Of a stretch of DNA of 64,000 nt, positions 17,545 through 27,128 are shown in pieces (the stretch's first letter is position 1; each line of letters begins with the position of its first letter). Origin of the DNA: Simplicispira metamorpha. GTDB lineage: Bacteria; Pseudomonadota; Gammaproteobacteria; Burkholderiales; Burkholderiaceae_C. Below the pieces are notes generated by a model. It was not told where the DNA came from. It was given only the letters and a program-made list of their open reading frames with translations, and did not search any database. A program made the translations under genes and the position numbers. The DNA is taken from positions 61,469 through 125,468 of the forward strand of contig NZ_SLXH01000008.1 in the NCBI RefSeq assembly GCF_004341365.1. Direction: 5' to 3'.

Positions 17545-20500
17545 ATGAATCTCTCGTCTTTCCGTCAAAACCGCTGGCTGCGGCGCCTTGTCTGGCTGCT
17601 TGTGGGTGTGCTCGTGCTGTGGGCCCTGGGCTGGCTGGTGGCCGCGCCGTTGGTGCGCAGCGTGGGCGAAAAATGGGCCACGCAAAAGCTGGGCCGCCAA
17701 GTCTCTATCGGCAAGGTGGACTTTCGTCCCTGGAGCCTGGAGCTGACCATCCATGACCTGGCGATGGCCTCTGCCAGCGGCGATGTGCCCCAAGTCCAGA
17801 TCCAGCGTATCTATATGAATGCAGCGTTGCAATCTTTATGGCGCCTGGCCCCTGTGGTGGATGCGCTGCAAGTCGATGCGCCCGTGGTGCGGCTGAAGCG
17901 CCTGGCCTCGGGCAGTTATGACATTGACGATGTGCTGGCCCGGTTGGCCACCACCGAACCTGCGCCACAGGGCGGGCCCGCCGGTTTTGCCCTGTACAAC
18001 ATCGCGGTGCAGGGCGGTGCGATGGACTTTCAGGACGATGCCGTGGGCCGCAGCCACACGCTGCGCGCGCTGTCTTTGAAGCTGCCTTTTGTCAGCAGCC
18101 TGCCATCGCAGCGCGACATCAAGGTGCTGCCGCACCTGGCGTTCCAGCTCAATGGCGATGTGTTCGAGTCGCAGGCCGAGGCCACGCCTTTTGCCGCCAC
18201 ACCGCAGGCCAACGCCAGCATCCACCTGGCCGACTTTGATCTTTCGCCCTACCTGGGCTATTTGCCCGAGAGTTTGCCGGTGCGGCTGCAATCGGCGGTG
18301 CTGGACGCCGATGTGCAGGTGTCGTTTGTGCAGGCGCCGGTGGCGGCGCTCAAGTTGCAAGGCCGCGTACAGGCCAAGGAGGTCAAAGTGCTGGACACCG
18401 CGCAGCGCGCGCTGCTGTCCTGGGATACGTTGCAGGTGGATGTGGCTGATTTGCAGCCCCTGGAGCGCCGCATGCGCCTGAGCGCAGTGCAATTGCAATC
18501 GCCCCGCCTGAACGCGCACCGCACCCGCGATGGGCGGCTGAATCTGGCGTTGTCCGGCCCTCCCGATTTGAAGAAAAAAACGGCTCCAGAGCCCGCTGGA
18601 CGTGCGCCTGAAGCTATCAAAAAAGAAGCTCCTGCGGATTGGCAGGTGGCCGTGGAGCGCGTGGCCGTGCGCGGCGCCCAGGTCGATTGGCTGGACGAGA
18701 GCCTGCCCGCACCGGCACGCGTGGCGCTGCGCGAGCTGGCGCTGGACGCTTCGGCCATTGCGCTGCCGCTGACCCAGCCGCTGCGCTTTGCGGGCCGCAC
18801 CCAGGTGTCGGGCGCTGGCGTGGAGGCGGCACCCGCGCCCGCCCGGCTGGTGTTTGAGGGCCATGCCACGCCGCAGCGGGCCCAGGTGGCGCTGGAACTG
18901 CATGACGTGCCCCTGGCGCTGGCTGCCCCCTATGGTGTGCAGTGGGTGGCGCCCCGGCTGGCGGGCACGCTCAACGCCGATCTGGGCCTGGCCTGGAACG
19001 CGCCCGCTCTGGTCGCGCAGGTGGCACGCCTCACGCTCGATGGCATCGAGCTGGCTTGTGCGCCCGCCACCGATTGCACCCCCACCGAGGCCGCCAGCCT
19101 GCCCCTGCGCGGCAAGAGCAGCCTGGCCGAACTGAAAAAATTGCAGATCGACAACGCGCAAATCCACCTGACCCAGCGCAGCGCCACGGTGGGCCGCATC
19201 GCCCTGACCCAGCCGCGCGTGCTGGTTGAGCGCACCGCCGATGGCCACTGGATGTACGAGCGGTGGCTGGCCCCTGTGCCGCCCGGCACCGCCCAGGCGG
19301 TGGGCGAGCCCCAGCAGCCGGGTACGACCAGCACCGCCAGCACATCCCGGCCCGCAGCGCACACACCTGTTGCTGTGCCCACACCGGCACCGCCTTGGTC
19401 GGTGCAACTGGCCGAGGTGGCTGTCGATGCTGGCACCGTGGCTTTCCGCGACGGTGCGCAGGCGCAGCCAGTGGCGTTCTTGCTGTCATCGCTGCAACTG
19501 CGGCTGCAAGACTTTGCCCCTTTGGCTGCGTCCGCCAAGCCTTCTGCCCTGAGTGTGTCGGCGCGCATTGGCGCCGGGCGCACTGATCCTGGGCGGCTGG
19601 AATACGACGGCACGCTGGGTCTGGCACCGTTGGCAGCGCAAGGCAGGGTGCTGGCCAGCCAGGTGCCACTGCACGCTTTCGAGCCCTACGTGGCCGATGC
19701 GCTGAATGTGGACATCCGCCGTGCCGATGGCAGCTTCAAAGGCGAGGTGCGTTATGCCGCCGCCAGCGCAGGCCCCGAGCTGAAAGTGCAGGGCGATGCC
19801 GCACTGGACGATGTGCGCGTGCGCATGCTCCGCGCTCCGTCCGATGCGCCCAGCATTGCGCTGGGTGGGGGGCGCGGCGCGGGTGCCCAGAACGATTTGT
19901 TGAACTGGAAGTCGCTGTCGCTGCGCGGTTTGCAGGTGGCGCTGGTGCCGGGCAAACCGCCCACGGTGGACGTACAAGAAACCACCTTGAGCGACTTTTT
20001 TGCCCGCATCATCATTCAGGAGAGCGGTCGCCTCAACCTGCAAGACCTGGTGAAGGGCGCTGCGCCCACAGCCGCCGGTGCTGCCAGCGCTGTGGCCGCA
20101 GGCAAGCCGGCGCCGCAGCCCACCGCCATAGCCACCGAAACTGCGGGTGCAGTGGCTGGCGTCGCCCCTGTGGCCCAGGCTGCGCCGGTGCCAGACCCGC
20201 TGGCGCCCGTCATTCGCGTTGGCCCGGTCAGCCTGACGGGGGGCAAGGTGTATTTCACCGACCACTTCATCCGCCCCAACTATTCGGCCAACTTGAGCGA
20301 GCTGGCAGGGCGGCTCAGTGCGTTTTCCTCGCTGCCACCGGCTGGCGGGGGCGCCCCCGACATGGCCGATCTGGAGCTGCGCGGGCGCGCCGAGGGCACG
20401 GCCTCGCTGGAAATCACCGGCAAGCTCAACCCCTTGGTGCAGCCGCTGGCGCTGGACATTCGGGGCCGTATGCGCGATCTGGAGCTGCCGCCGCTGTCGC

Positions 20501-21405
20501 CCTACACCATCAAATATGCTGGCCACGGCGTAGAGCGCGGCAAACTCAGCATGGACGTGTCGTACCGCGTGCAGCCCGATGGGCAGCTCACGGCCAGCAA
20601 CAAACTGGTGCTGAACCAGCTCACCTTTGGCGAGCCTGTGCCGGGCGCGCCCGCCAGCCTGCCGGTGCGCCTGGCCGTGGCCTTGCTGGCCGACCGCAAC
20701 GGTGTGATCGATGTGGACTTGCCCATCAGCGGCTCTCTGAACGATCCGGAGTTCCGTCTCGGTACGGTGATCTTCAAGGTCATTGGCAACTTGATCCTCA
20801 AAGCCGTGACTGCGCCGTTTTCTTTGCTGGCGTCGGCTTTGGGTGGCAGCGATGCACTGGACTCGGTGGCTTTTGCGCCGGGCAGTGCGCAGCTCGATGA
20901 GGGCGCGCGCCAGGGGCTGGAGAAAATTGCCCAGGCCATGCTTGAGCGGCCTGCGCTGAAGATGACCGTGGTGGGCCAGGCCAGCGCCGATACCGAGAGC
21001 GATGCCTGGCGCCGCGAGCGCCTGCAAGCGGCGCTGCTGGCACAAAAACGCCGCCTGGCTTTGCGCGCTGGCCAATCGGCAGAAGGCATCGTGGCCATAG
21101 AGCCGCAAGAGTATGTGCCACTGCTCAAAGAGGTGTACCGCCGCGCCGATGTCACCAAACGGCGCAACCTGGTGGGCATGGCCAAAGACGTGCCCCAGGC
21201 CGAGATGGAAGCGCTGTTGCTGGCCCACACTGCCGTGCCAGAAAATGCCATGCAAGACCTGGCTCTGGCACGCGCCGTGGCCGTGCGCGACCACCTGGCT
21301 GCGCGTGGCTTGCCGCTGGAGCGCCTGTTTCTGGGCGCGGCCAAGAGCGTGGGCGCAGAGCCCGACTGGAAGCCCCACGCACAGCTGGTGCTGGCCACGC
21401 GTTGA
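17545..21405 (+). CDS. DUF748 (AsmA-like) giant envelope protein
   Basis: A 1286-residue protein with one N-terminal membrane anchor (RRLVWLLVGVLVLWALGW, about 11-28) and a long periplasmic beta-rich body of repeated DUF748/AsmA-type segments (ALQSLWRLAPVVDALQVDAP; LNAHRTRDGRLNLAL). Near the C-terminus, FAPGSAQLDEGARQGLEKIA resembles the OmpA-like pattern often fused to DUF748. AsmA/YhdP-like proteins are linked to phospholipid traffic to the outer membrane; function here is inferred from family only. ATG 17545 begins the anchor, though its ribosome-binding site is poor and the frame is open to 17359. Pro/Ala linkers near 600 and 900 vary in composition. Confidence 0.85.
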   Translation: MNLSSFRQNRWLRRLVWLLVGVLVLWALGWLVAAPLVRSVGEKWATQKLGRQVSIGKVDFRPWSLELTIHDLAMASASGDVPQVQIQRIYMNAALQSLWRLAPVVDALQVDAPVVRLKRLASGSYDIDDVLARLATTEPAPQGGPAGFALYNIAVQGGAMDFQDDAVGRSHTLRALSLKLPFVSSLPSQRDIKVLPHLAFQLNGDVFESQAEATPFAATPQANASIHLADFDLSPYLGYLPESLPVRLQSAVLDADVQVSFVQAPVAALKLQGRVQAKEVKVLDTAQRALLSWDTLQVDVADLQPLERRMRLSAVQLQSPRLNAHRTRDGRLNLALSGPPDLKKKTAPEPAGRAPEAIKKEAPADWQVAVERVAVRGAQVDWLDESLPAPARVALRELALDASAIALPLTQPLRFAGRTQVSGAGVEAAPAPARLVFEGHATPQRAQVALELHDVPLALAAPYGVQWVAPRLAGTLNADLGLAWNAPALVAQVARLTLDGIELACAPATDCTPTEAASLPLRGKSSLAELKKLQIDNAQIHLTQRSATVGRIALTQPRVLVERTADGHWMYERWLAPVPPGTAQAVGEPQQPGTTSTASTSRPAAHTPVAVPTPAPPWSVQLAEVAVDAGTVAFRDGAQAQPVAFLLSSLQLRLQDFAPLAASAKPSALSVSARIGAGRTDPGRLEYDGTLGLAPLAAQGRVLASQVPLHAFEPYVADALNVDIRRADGSFKGEVRYAAASAGPELKVQGDAALDDVRVRMLRAPSDAPSIALGGGRGAGAQNDLLNWKSLSLRGLQVALVPGKPPTVDVQETTLSDFFARIIIQESGRLNLQDLVKGAAPTAAGAASAVAAGKPAPQPTAIATETAGAVAGVAPVAQAAPVPDPLAPVIRVGPVSLTGGKVYFTDHFIRPNYSANLSELAGRLSAFSSLPPAGGGAPDMADLELRGRAEGTASLEITGKLNPLVQPLALDIRGRMRDLELPPLSPYTIKYAGHGVERGKLSMDVSYRVQPDGQLTASNKLVLNQLTFGEPVPGAPASLPVRLAVALLADRNGVIDVDLPISGSLNDPEFRLGTVIFKVIGNLILKAVTAPFSLLASALGGSDALDSVAFAPGSAQLDEGARQGLEKIAQAMLERPALKMTVVGQASADTESDAWRRERLQAALLAQKRRLALRAGQSAEGIVAIEPQEYVPLLKEVYRRADVTKRRNLVGMAKDVPQAEMEALLLAHTAVPENAMQDLALARAVAVRDHLAARGLPLERLFLGAAKSVGAEPDWKPHAQLVLATR

Positions 21406-21499
21406 ATCGGGCTGTAGGCCCATGGCCAAATCCCGGTGAAAATAGCGGTTTCGCCTGCACGCGCCAGCGCGGCGGCCCGCAGTGTGACTGCTTCTTTGT

Positions 21500-21519
21500 C
21501 CCCGGAATGACTCCCGGGG
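21500..21519 (+). terminator. Weak hairpin after the DUF748 gene
   Basis: A 6-bp stem CCCCGG / CCGGGG with an 8-base loop lies between the DUF748 and DUF349 genes. No clean T-run follows, so termination would be partial at best. Confidence 0.35.
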
Positions 21520-21539
21520 GCGCGTTTTCTACAGAATCC

Positions 21540-24281
21540 ATGTTTCCTTTTTCTTCCCGCAACAAAATGTCCGACGCACCTGAAACCCATCCGGCCCCGG
21601 CCAAAACCCCCGAAGCGCACCCCCTGGACGCGCTGACCGGTGGCGCTTTCTCGGCTGCCACGGCAGGCGAGCGCGCATCGCGCATCCGCGAGTGGTTGAC
21701 CACCCAACCTGCGCCCGAACAGTTGCAGGAAGTCTTCAAAGAACTCAGTGGCCGCGACAAGGGCGCAGCCCGTGCCGTGCGCGAGCGCATGGATGAACTG
21801 CGCCGCGCCAAAAACCAGGAAGCCATCGCCGCCGAGTGGGCCGACAAAGCCACGGCGCTGCTGTCGGCGGCCAAACTCAACATCGCTGACGCCCTGGCCT
21901 GGCAGCGCGACGCCGCCAAGGCGGGCGCGCCACTGTCGCGCGAGCCGCTGTCGCTGCTCAAGGTGCAATTGGCCGAGCGCGTCAAGGTGATTGAAGACCT
22001 GCAGCACCGCGTGCAGGTGCAGCGCGAGGCCGCCGTACTGCTGGCGCAGCGCATCGAGGTGCTGTCCACCAAGTCCTGGCGCGATGCCCAGGCCGCCCTG
22101 GAAATCCTGCGCGCCGATGTGCAGCATTGGCAAGACCAGGCCCAGGCGCTGGCGGGCGATGACAGCTGGGCCAGCGTCGAGGCGCGCTTTCCCCCGCTGC
22201 TGGACTCCTCGCGCACGCAACTGCTGGTGGTGTGGGATGCTTTCCAGCCCGCAGTGGCCCAGGCCGTGGCTGCCGCAGAAGATGCCAGCGCCGCGCTGCC
22301 GCCCGTGCCCGTGTGGGCCGATGAACTGCGCATTGCCCGGGGCGTGCCCGCCGAGGCCGTGGTGGCCGAGCGCACCGCCCGCGCGCCCAAAGCCAAAGTC
22401 GCGCCAGAAGTCATTGCCAAGGCCGAACACACCGTGCGCGAAGCACTGGCCAAGCTGGAGCAGGAAACCGCCCAAGGCCATGGCAAAGCCAGCGCCGGTG
22501 CCGCCGCCGCGCTGCGCGCTGTGCTCAAAGACCATGGCAAGCACCTGGATGCGGCCCTGGAACAACAAGTTCACACCGCACTGGTCGCTGCCGGTGAGCT
22601 CGAAGGCTGGCAGCGCTGGAGCGCCGACCAGGTGCGCGAAGACCTGCTGGCCAAAGCCGAAGCGCTGTTGCAGCGCCCCGAAGGCCAGGCCCTGGGTGGC
22701 CGCAAAATGCAGGAAACCCTGCGCCAGTTGCGTGAACAGTGGAAGCAGGCCGACCAAGGCGGCGCCCCCAACCATGGCCTGTGGAAAAAGTTTGACGAAG
22801 CCTGCAACGCCGCCCACAAGGTGGTTGAGGCCTGGATCGACAAAGTGCGCACCGAAGCGGCCGAGCACAAGGCGCAGCGTCTGGCGCTGATTGAAGAAGT
22901 CAAGGCCTGGGCGCAGACCCCAGCCGCCTCCGCTGACTGGAAGGCCGTGAACCGCGCCCTGCACCAGTTTGGCGACCGCTGGCGCGCCGGTGGCCACGTC
23001 GGTGAAAAAATCTTCGCTGAACTGCAGCCGCTGTGGAAGCAGGCCATTGCCGCTGCCGCTGCCCCTTTTGAGAGCGCGCAAAAAGACAGCCTGGCCCGCC
23101 GCCACGCCATGATCGACGAGGCCAACGTGCTGGGCGCCGCGCCCACCTTGCGCATTGACGCCATCAAGTCGCTGCAACAGCGCTGGCAGGCTGAGGCGCA
23201 AAGCGTGCCGCTGGAGCGCAAGCACGAGCAAAAGCTGTGGGACGCTTTCCGCAAGCCCATTGACGAAGCCTTCAACCGCAAGAGCGCCGAGCGCGAAAAG
23301 GGCGCTGCTGCCCTCAGCGAACGCGACCGTGCGGTACTCGATGCCGCCAAGGCACTGGACGCGGCCAACGCCACCGGCGATGCGCAGCAAATTCGCGCGG
23401 CGATGGCCGCTCTGGAGGCGGCACTGCGCGGCCAGGCACAGGAGCGCGCCGAGGCAGAGGCTGCGGCAAAAAATCAGTCAAATCAGGCTGTAGCGCCCGT
23501 AGACAGTGCGCAAGCAGCTACAGAAGCAGGAGCGGATTCTGCGGCCCCGGCAACTGAATCTGGCCAGGATGCACCAGCGCAAGACCAGCCGGCTGCGGCA
23601 CCCAAGCCCACAGCCCGCCCGGTGGTGGCGGTGCGCGGTGATGATCGTCCCGGCATGAAAAAAGAAGCCCCTGCTGCCCCGGGCCGCCCTGGCAAGCCCG
23701 GCGACCGGCGCGATGCCCGCTCGGGCCGCGATGCAGGTCGCCCCGATGCGCGTGGCTCCCGTGACGATGCACGCAGCGGTGGACGTTTTGGCGATCGCCC
23801 TGCCTACGAAGACCGTGGCCCGCGTTTGGGCGATGCGGCTTTCCGTGCCCAGCGCGAGGCCATGGAGCATGCCCAGCAGGCCCTGAAAAAGCTGGCTGCA
23901 CAAGCCCACGGCGAGGCCCTGACCCATTTGCTCACTGCCTGGGAAAAGCGCGATGCGGCCCTGCTGCCATCGGCCCAAGAACTGGGTGGCCGCGTGACGC
24001 CTGCGGTGCGCACCGCCTGGACGCAAGCGCTGGGCAAAGCGCCTTCGGGGGATATTGCACAGGCATTGTTGCGTTTGGAAATCGCCGCCGAAGTGCCCAC
24101 GCCTGCGGATGAATTGTCTGCACGCCGGATGCTGCAACTGCAACTGCTCACGCGCCGCAACGATCCTGCGCCTGCGCAAACCTGGGGGCAAGATACGGCC
24201 ACCGTGCTGGCAGGTGCCAGCGATGCGGCCAGCGCCCGGCGTCTGCAAAATGCGCTGAAAGCGTTGTTGCGCAAGCAGTAA
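21540..24281 (+). CDS. DUF349 domain protein
   Basis: A 913-residue, largely helical, charged soluble protein with several DUF349-type units (patterns such as WKQADQGGAPNHGLWKKFDEACN and WKAVNRALHQFGDRWRAGG). The family's function is not known; its coiled-coil character suggests a scaffold. ATG 21540 (MFPFSSRNK) is taken; MSDAPE at 21567 is equally possible and the frame is open back to 21402. A linker at about residues 643-665 is encoded by a copy of the dispersed repeat (23467-23535). It is followed by an Arg/Asp/Gly-rich disordered stretch (about 715-760). The C-terminal third is again helical. Confidence 0.82.
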   Translation: MFPFSSRNKMSDAPETHPAPAKTPEAHPLDALTGGAFSAATAGERASRIREWLTTQPAPEQLQEVFKELSGRDKGAARAVRERMDELRRAKNQEAIAAEWADKATALLSAAKLNIADALAWQRDAAKAGAPLSREPLSLLKVQLAERVKVIEDLQHRVQVQREAAVLLAQRIEVLSTKSWRDAQAALEILRADVQHWQDQAQALAGDDSWASVEARFPPLLDSSRTQLLVVWDAFQPAVAQAVAAAEDASAALPPVPVWADELRIARGVPAEAVVAERTARAPKAKVAPEVIAKAEHTVREALAKLEQETAQGHGKASAGAAAALRAVLKDHGKHLDAALEQQVHTALVAAGELEGWQRWSADQVREDLLAKAEALLQRPEGQALGGRKMQETLRQLREQWKQADQGGAPNHGLWKKFDEACNAAHKVVEAWIDKVRTEAAEHKAQRLALIEEVKAWAQTPAASADWKAVNRALHQFGDRWRAGGHVGEKIFAELQPLWKQAIAAAAAPFESAQKDSLARRHAMIDEANVLGAAPTLRIDAIKSLQQRWQAEAQSVPLERKHEQKLWDAFRKPIDEAFNRKSAEREKGAAALSERDRAVLDAAKALDAANATGDAQQIRAAMAALEAALRGQAQERAEAEAAAKNQSNQAVAPVDSAQAATEAGADSAAPATESGQDAPAQDQPAAAPKPTARPVVAVRGDDRPGMKKEAPAAPGRPGKPGDRRDARSGRDAGRPDARGSRDDARSGGRFGDRPAYEDRGPRLGDAAFRAQREAMEHAQQALKKLAAQAHGEALTHLLTAWEKRDAALLPSAQELGGRVTPAVRTAWTQALGKAPSGDIAQALLRLEIAAEVPTPADELSARRMLQLQLLTRRNDPAPAQTWGQDTATVLAGASDAASARRLQNALKALLRKQ
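23467..23535 (-). repeat. Dispersed repeat inside the DUF349 coding sequence
   Basis: On the minus strand, CTGTAGCTGCTTGCGCACTG is followed by GGGCGCTACAGCCTGATTTG, a clear family member. It is read in frame by the DUF349 gene and encodes an Ala/Gln/Ser-rich linker without interrupting it. Confidence 0.75.
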
Positions 24282-24292
24282 GCAAGACAAGA

Positions 24293-24344
24293 CCGGGGGT
24301 ATTCCCCCGGCGGGGCACTTTGGTGGTGTATGCCGCCAAAGTGC
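24293..24344 (+). terminator. Two hairpins downstream of the DUF349 gene
   Basis: CCGGGGG / CCCCCGG with loop TATT (24293-24310) is followed at 24315-24344 by a 12-bp stem GCACTTTGGTGG / CCGCCAAAGTGC with one wobble pair. They lie just after the stop codon. Neither has a T-run, so a role in termination or 3'-end protection is only inferred. Confidence 0.45.
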
Positions 24345-24406
24345 GATGGGCCACCGCTGGATTGGTACAGGGTGGCTTGTTGCGCTTGTTTTGGCAGAGC
24401 AAAACA

Positions 24407-24436
24407 AAAAGGCCGTTGCATGTGCAACGGCCTTTT
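24407..24436. terminator. Strong bidirectional terminator before tRNA-Leu
   Basis: A perfect 14-bp stem AAAAGGCCGTTGCA / TGCAACGGCCTTTT with the 2-base centre TG. It can end the DUF349 transcript on the plus strand and the tRNA-Leu transcript on the minus strand. Confidence 0.9.
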
Positions 24437-24442
24437 AAATTT

Positions 24443-24527
<85 letters not shown>

Positions 24528-24600
24528 ATCTCAGGAAAGATTTGAATTATACAGCAATAAAAGCACTCTTTTGGAAGAGTTTATTGAATTGAAAACAAAA

Positions 24601-24623
24601 AAGCCGCTGTGGTGCAGCGGCTT
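24601..24623 (-). terminator. Terminator downstream of tRNA-Leu copy B
   Basis: A 9-bp stem AAGCCGCTG / CAGCGGCTT with a 5-base loop; on the minus strand it is followed by TTTTTTGTTTT. It separates the two tRNA-Leu genes. Confidence 0.9.
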
Positions 24624-24634
24624 CTCGTTAAACT

Positions 24635-24719
<85 letters not shown>

Positions 24720-24753
24720 ATTTCAGGAAAGAATAAGATTGTATATTAAAAAA

Positions 24754-27033
24754 ATGAGTTCCAAAACAAGTCCTGCACATTTTGCAGATGAAATAGAGGG
24801 CACCGTACAAGGCCACCGCGATGGGCATGGTTTTGTCATCCGTGACGATGGCCAAGGCGATATCTTTTTGCCCCCCAACGAAATGCGTGCTGTGCTGCAC
24901 AAAGACCGTGTGCGCGTGCGCATCGTGCGCCAGGATCGGCGCGGTCGGCCAGAAGGGCGCGTGGTGGAAATCATCGAGCGCCCGGTACAGCCCCTGATTG
25001 GCCGTTTGCTGCAAGAAAGTGGCGTCTGGCTGGTGGCTCCTGAAGACAAGCGCTATGGCCAGGATGTGCTCATCCCCGCCAGTGCGCTGGGTGTGGCCAA
25101 GCCGGGGCAGGTGGTCGTGGTGCAGCTGACCGAGCCGCCTGCGTTGTTTGGCCAGCCCGTGGGCCGCATCACCGAGGTGCTGGGTGAGATAGACGACCCC
25201 GGTATGGAAATTGAAATCGCGGTGCGCAAGTACGGTGTGCCGCACGAGTTCTCCGAGGCCTGCCTGGCCCTGACCAAGACGTTGCCCGACCATGTGCGCG
25301 CGCAAGACAAAAAGCAGCGCGTGGATTTGACCGATGTGCCCCTGGTCACCATCGACGGCGAAGACGCCCGTGACTTTGACGATGCGGTGTATTGCGAGCC
25401 TGCCAAGGTCGGGCGCGGCAAGGGCTGGCGCTTGCTGGTGGCCATCGCCGATGTCAGCCACTATGTGCAAACCGGCAGCGCCATCGATATTGACGCCTAC
25501 GACCGCGCCACCAGCGTGTATTTTCCGCGCCGCGTCATCCCCATGCTGCCGGAAAAGCTCAGCAACGGCTTGTGCTCGCTCAACCCGGAAGTCGAGCGCC
25601 TGTGCATGGTCTGCGACATGCTGGTCACCGCCAAGGGCGTGGTGCATGCCTACCAGTTTTACCCCGCCGTGATGCGCAGCCATGCGCGCCTGACCTACAC
25701 CGAAGTGGCAGCGATTTTGGCCAACACCCGGGGCCCCGAGGCTGCCAAGCGCAAAGAGCGCTTGCCTGAGCTGCTGAATTTGCATGACGTGTACCGTGCG
25801 CTGCTGCTGGAGCGGCGTGCGCGTGGTGCGGTGGATTTTGAAACCACCGAGACCCAGATCGTTTGCGACGACAACGGGCGCATCGAAAAGATCGTGCCGC
25901 GCACCCGCAACGACGCGCACAAGCTGATCGAAGAGGCCATGCTGGCGGCCAACGTGTGCAGCGCCGACTTTATTGCGCAGGGCAAACAGCATGGCCTGTA
26001 CCGTGTGCACGAAGGCCCCACACCAGAAAAACAGGAGATATTGCGCAGCTATCTCAAGGCCATGGCCGTGGGCATGTCCATCAGCGAGAATCCCCAGCCG
26101 TCCGAATTCCAGGCCATTGCTGAGGCCACCAAAGACCGTCCTGACGCGCAGCAAATCCACACCATGCTGCTGCGCTCCATGCAGCAGGCGATTTACACGC
26201 CAGCCAACAGCGGCCACTTTGGCTTGGCGTTTGAGGCTTACACGCACTTCACCAGCCCCATCCGCCGCTATCCGGATTTGCTGGTACACCGCGTCATCAA
26301 GGCGATTCTGGGCAAAACCAAGTACCAGCTGCCCGCCTTGCCGGTGCCCGGCGAGGCACATGCCAAGCTGGCCAAGCGCCTGGCCGCCCGGGTGGCGCCC
26401 CCTGCCGCGCCGGGCGAGAAACCCCGCAAAAAAGAAACTGGCGCTGCCCTGAAGGAAACCCAGTCCTGGGAAGCCGCCGGTCTGCATTGCAGTGCCAACG
26501 AGCGCCGCGCCGACGAGGCCAGCCGCGACGTGGAAGCCTGGCTCAAGTGCAAATACATGCGCGACCATCTGGGCGAGGAGTATTCCGGCGTGGTCAGCGC
26601 TGTGACCAGCTTTGGTCTGTTCGTCACGCTGGACGCCATGTATGTCGAAGGGCTGGTACACATCACCGAGCTGGGCGGCGAGTACTTCAAGTTCGACGAG
26701 GCACGCCAGGAGCTGCGCGGTGAGCGCAGCGGCATCCGCTATTCGATTGGTACGCGGGTACAGGTGCAGGTGAGCCGGGTGGATCTGGACGGGCGCCGCA
26801 TCGACTTTGCGCTGCTCACTGAAGGCGCGTTGCAGCCCTCCCGATCGCAGCAAAAAGAGCACAAGGGCGCTCGTGCGGAGGGAAAATCCAAGGACAAGCG
26901 CCCCGCACCCGAGAAAACCAAGTTGCCGATGGCCCGTGAGAAATCGGCACCGCCGCAGCAAGAAAAGCGTTCTGCGCGCGGCAAGGCTTCCAAGCAGAAG
27001 GCCGCCTTGCTCAACACGTCCCCCAAGCGGTAA
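24754..27033 (+). CDS. rnr: Ribonuclease R
   Basis: A 3'-5' exoribonuclease of the RNase II/R family that degrades structured RNA and acts in RNA quality control. The 759-residue protein has N-terminal cold-shock-like domains (EGTVQGHRDGHGF), the RNB catalytic domain with the metal-binding Asp cluster DGEDARDFDDAVY (about 201-213), an S1 domain (GVVSAVTSFGLFVTLDAMYVEGLVHI, about 610-635) and a Lys/Arg-rich tail typical of RNase R rather than RNase II. The ATG at 24754 is the first Met after the divergent tRNA-Leu gene; an AGGAAAG sits unusually far upstream (about 25 bases). The frame open to 24442 is antisense tRNA and not coding. Confidence 0.94.
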   Translation: MSSKTSPAHFADEIEGTVQGHRDGHGFVIRDDGQGDIFLPPNEMRAVLHKDRVRVRIVRQDRRGRPEGRVVEIIERPVQPLIGRLLQESGVWLVAPEDKRYGQDVLIPASALGVAKPGQVVVVQLTEPPALFGQPVGRITEVLGEIDDPGMEIEIAVRKYGVPHEFSEACLALTKTLPDHVRAQDKKQRVDLTDVPLVTIDGEDARDFDDAVYCEPAKVGRGKGWRLLVAIADVSHYVQTGSAIDIDAYDRATSVYFPRRVIPMLPEKLSNGLCSLNPEVERLCMVCDMLVTAKGVVHAYQFYPAVMRSHARLTYTEVAAILANTRGPEAAKRKERLPELLNLHDVYRALLLERRARGAVDFETTETQIVCDDNGRIEKIVPRTRNDAHKLIEEAMLAANVCSADFIAQGKQHGLYRVHEGPTPEKQEILRSYLKAMAVGMSISENPQPSEFQAIAEATKDRPDAQQIHTMLLRSMQQAIYTPANSGHFGLAFEAYTHFTSPIRRYPDLLVHRVIKAILGKTKYQLPALPVPGEAHAKLAKRLAARVAPPAAPGEKPRKKETGAALKETQSWEAAGLHCSANERRADEASRDVEAWLKCKYMRDHLGEEYSGVVSAVTSFGLFVTLDAMYVEGLVHITELGGEYFKFDEARQELRGERSGIRYSIGTRVQVQVSRVDLDGRRIDFALLTEGALQPSRSQQKEHKGARAEGKSKDKRPAPEKTKLPMAREKSAPPQQEKRSARGKASKQKAALLNTSPKR

Positions 27034-27071
27034 GGGGGCTGCGGTGGCCTGCGGGCCACCAACGCAGTGAC

Positions 27072-27107
27072 AAAAAAGGGAGGTGCTTTTGTGCACCTCC
27101 CTTTTTT
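27072..27107. terminator. Bidirectional terminator between rnr and the chemoreceptor gene
   Basis: A 15-bp stem AAAAAAGGGAGGTGC / GCACCTCCCTTTTTT with a 6-base loop and U-tracts on both strands. It serves two converging genes. Confidence 0.93.
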
Positions 27108-27128
27108 TGCGCCTGACTGGCGCAGTCG

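Noticed and set aside
17357..17548. 63-codon SOS-controlled small protein after the LexA-type box
   Set aside because: No ribosome-binding site, no membrane or toxin-like pattern and no recognisable similarity. It overlaps the likely leader of the DUF748 gene.
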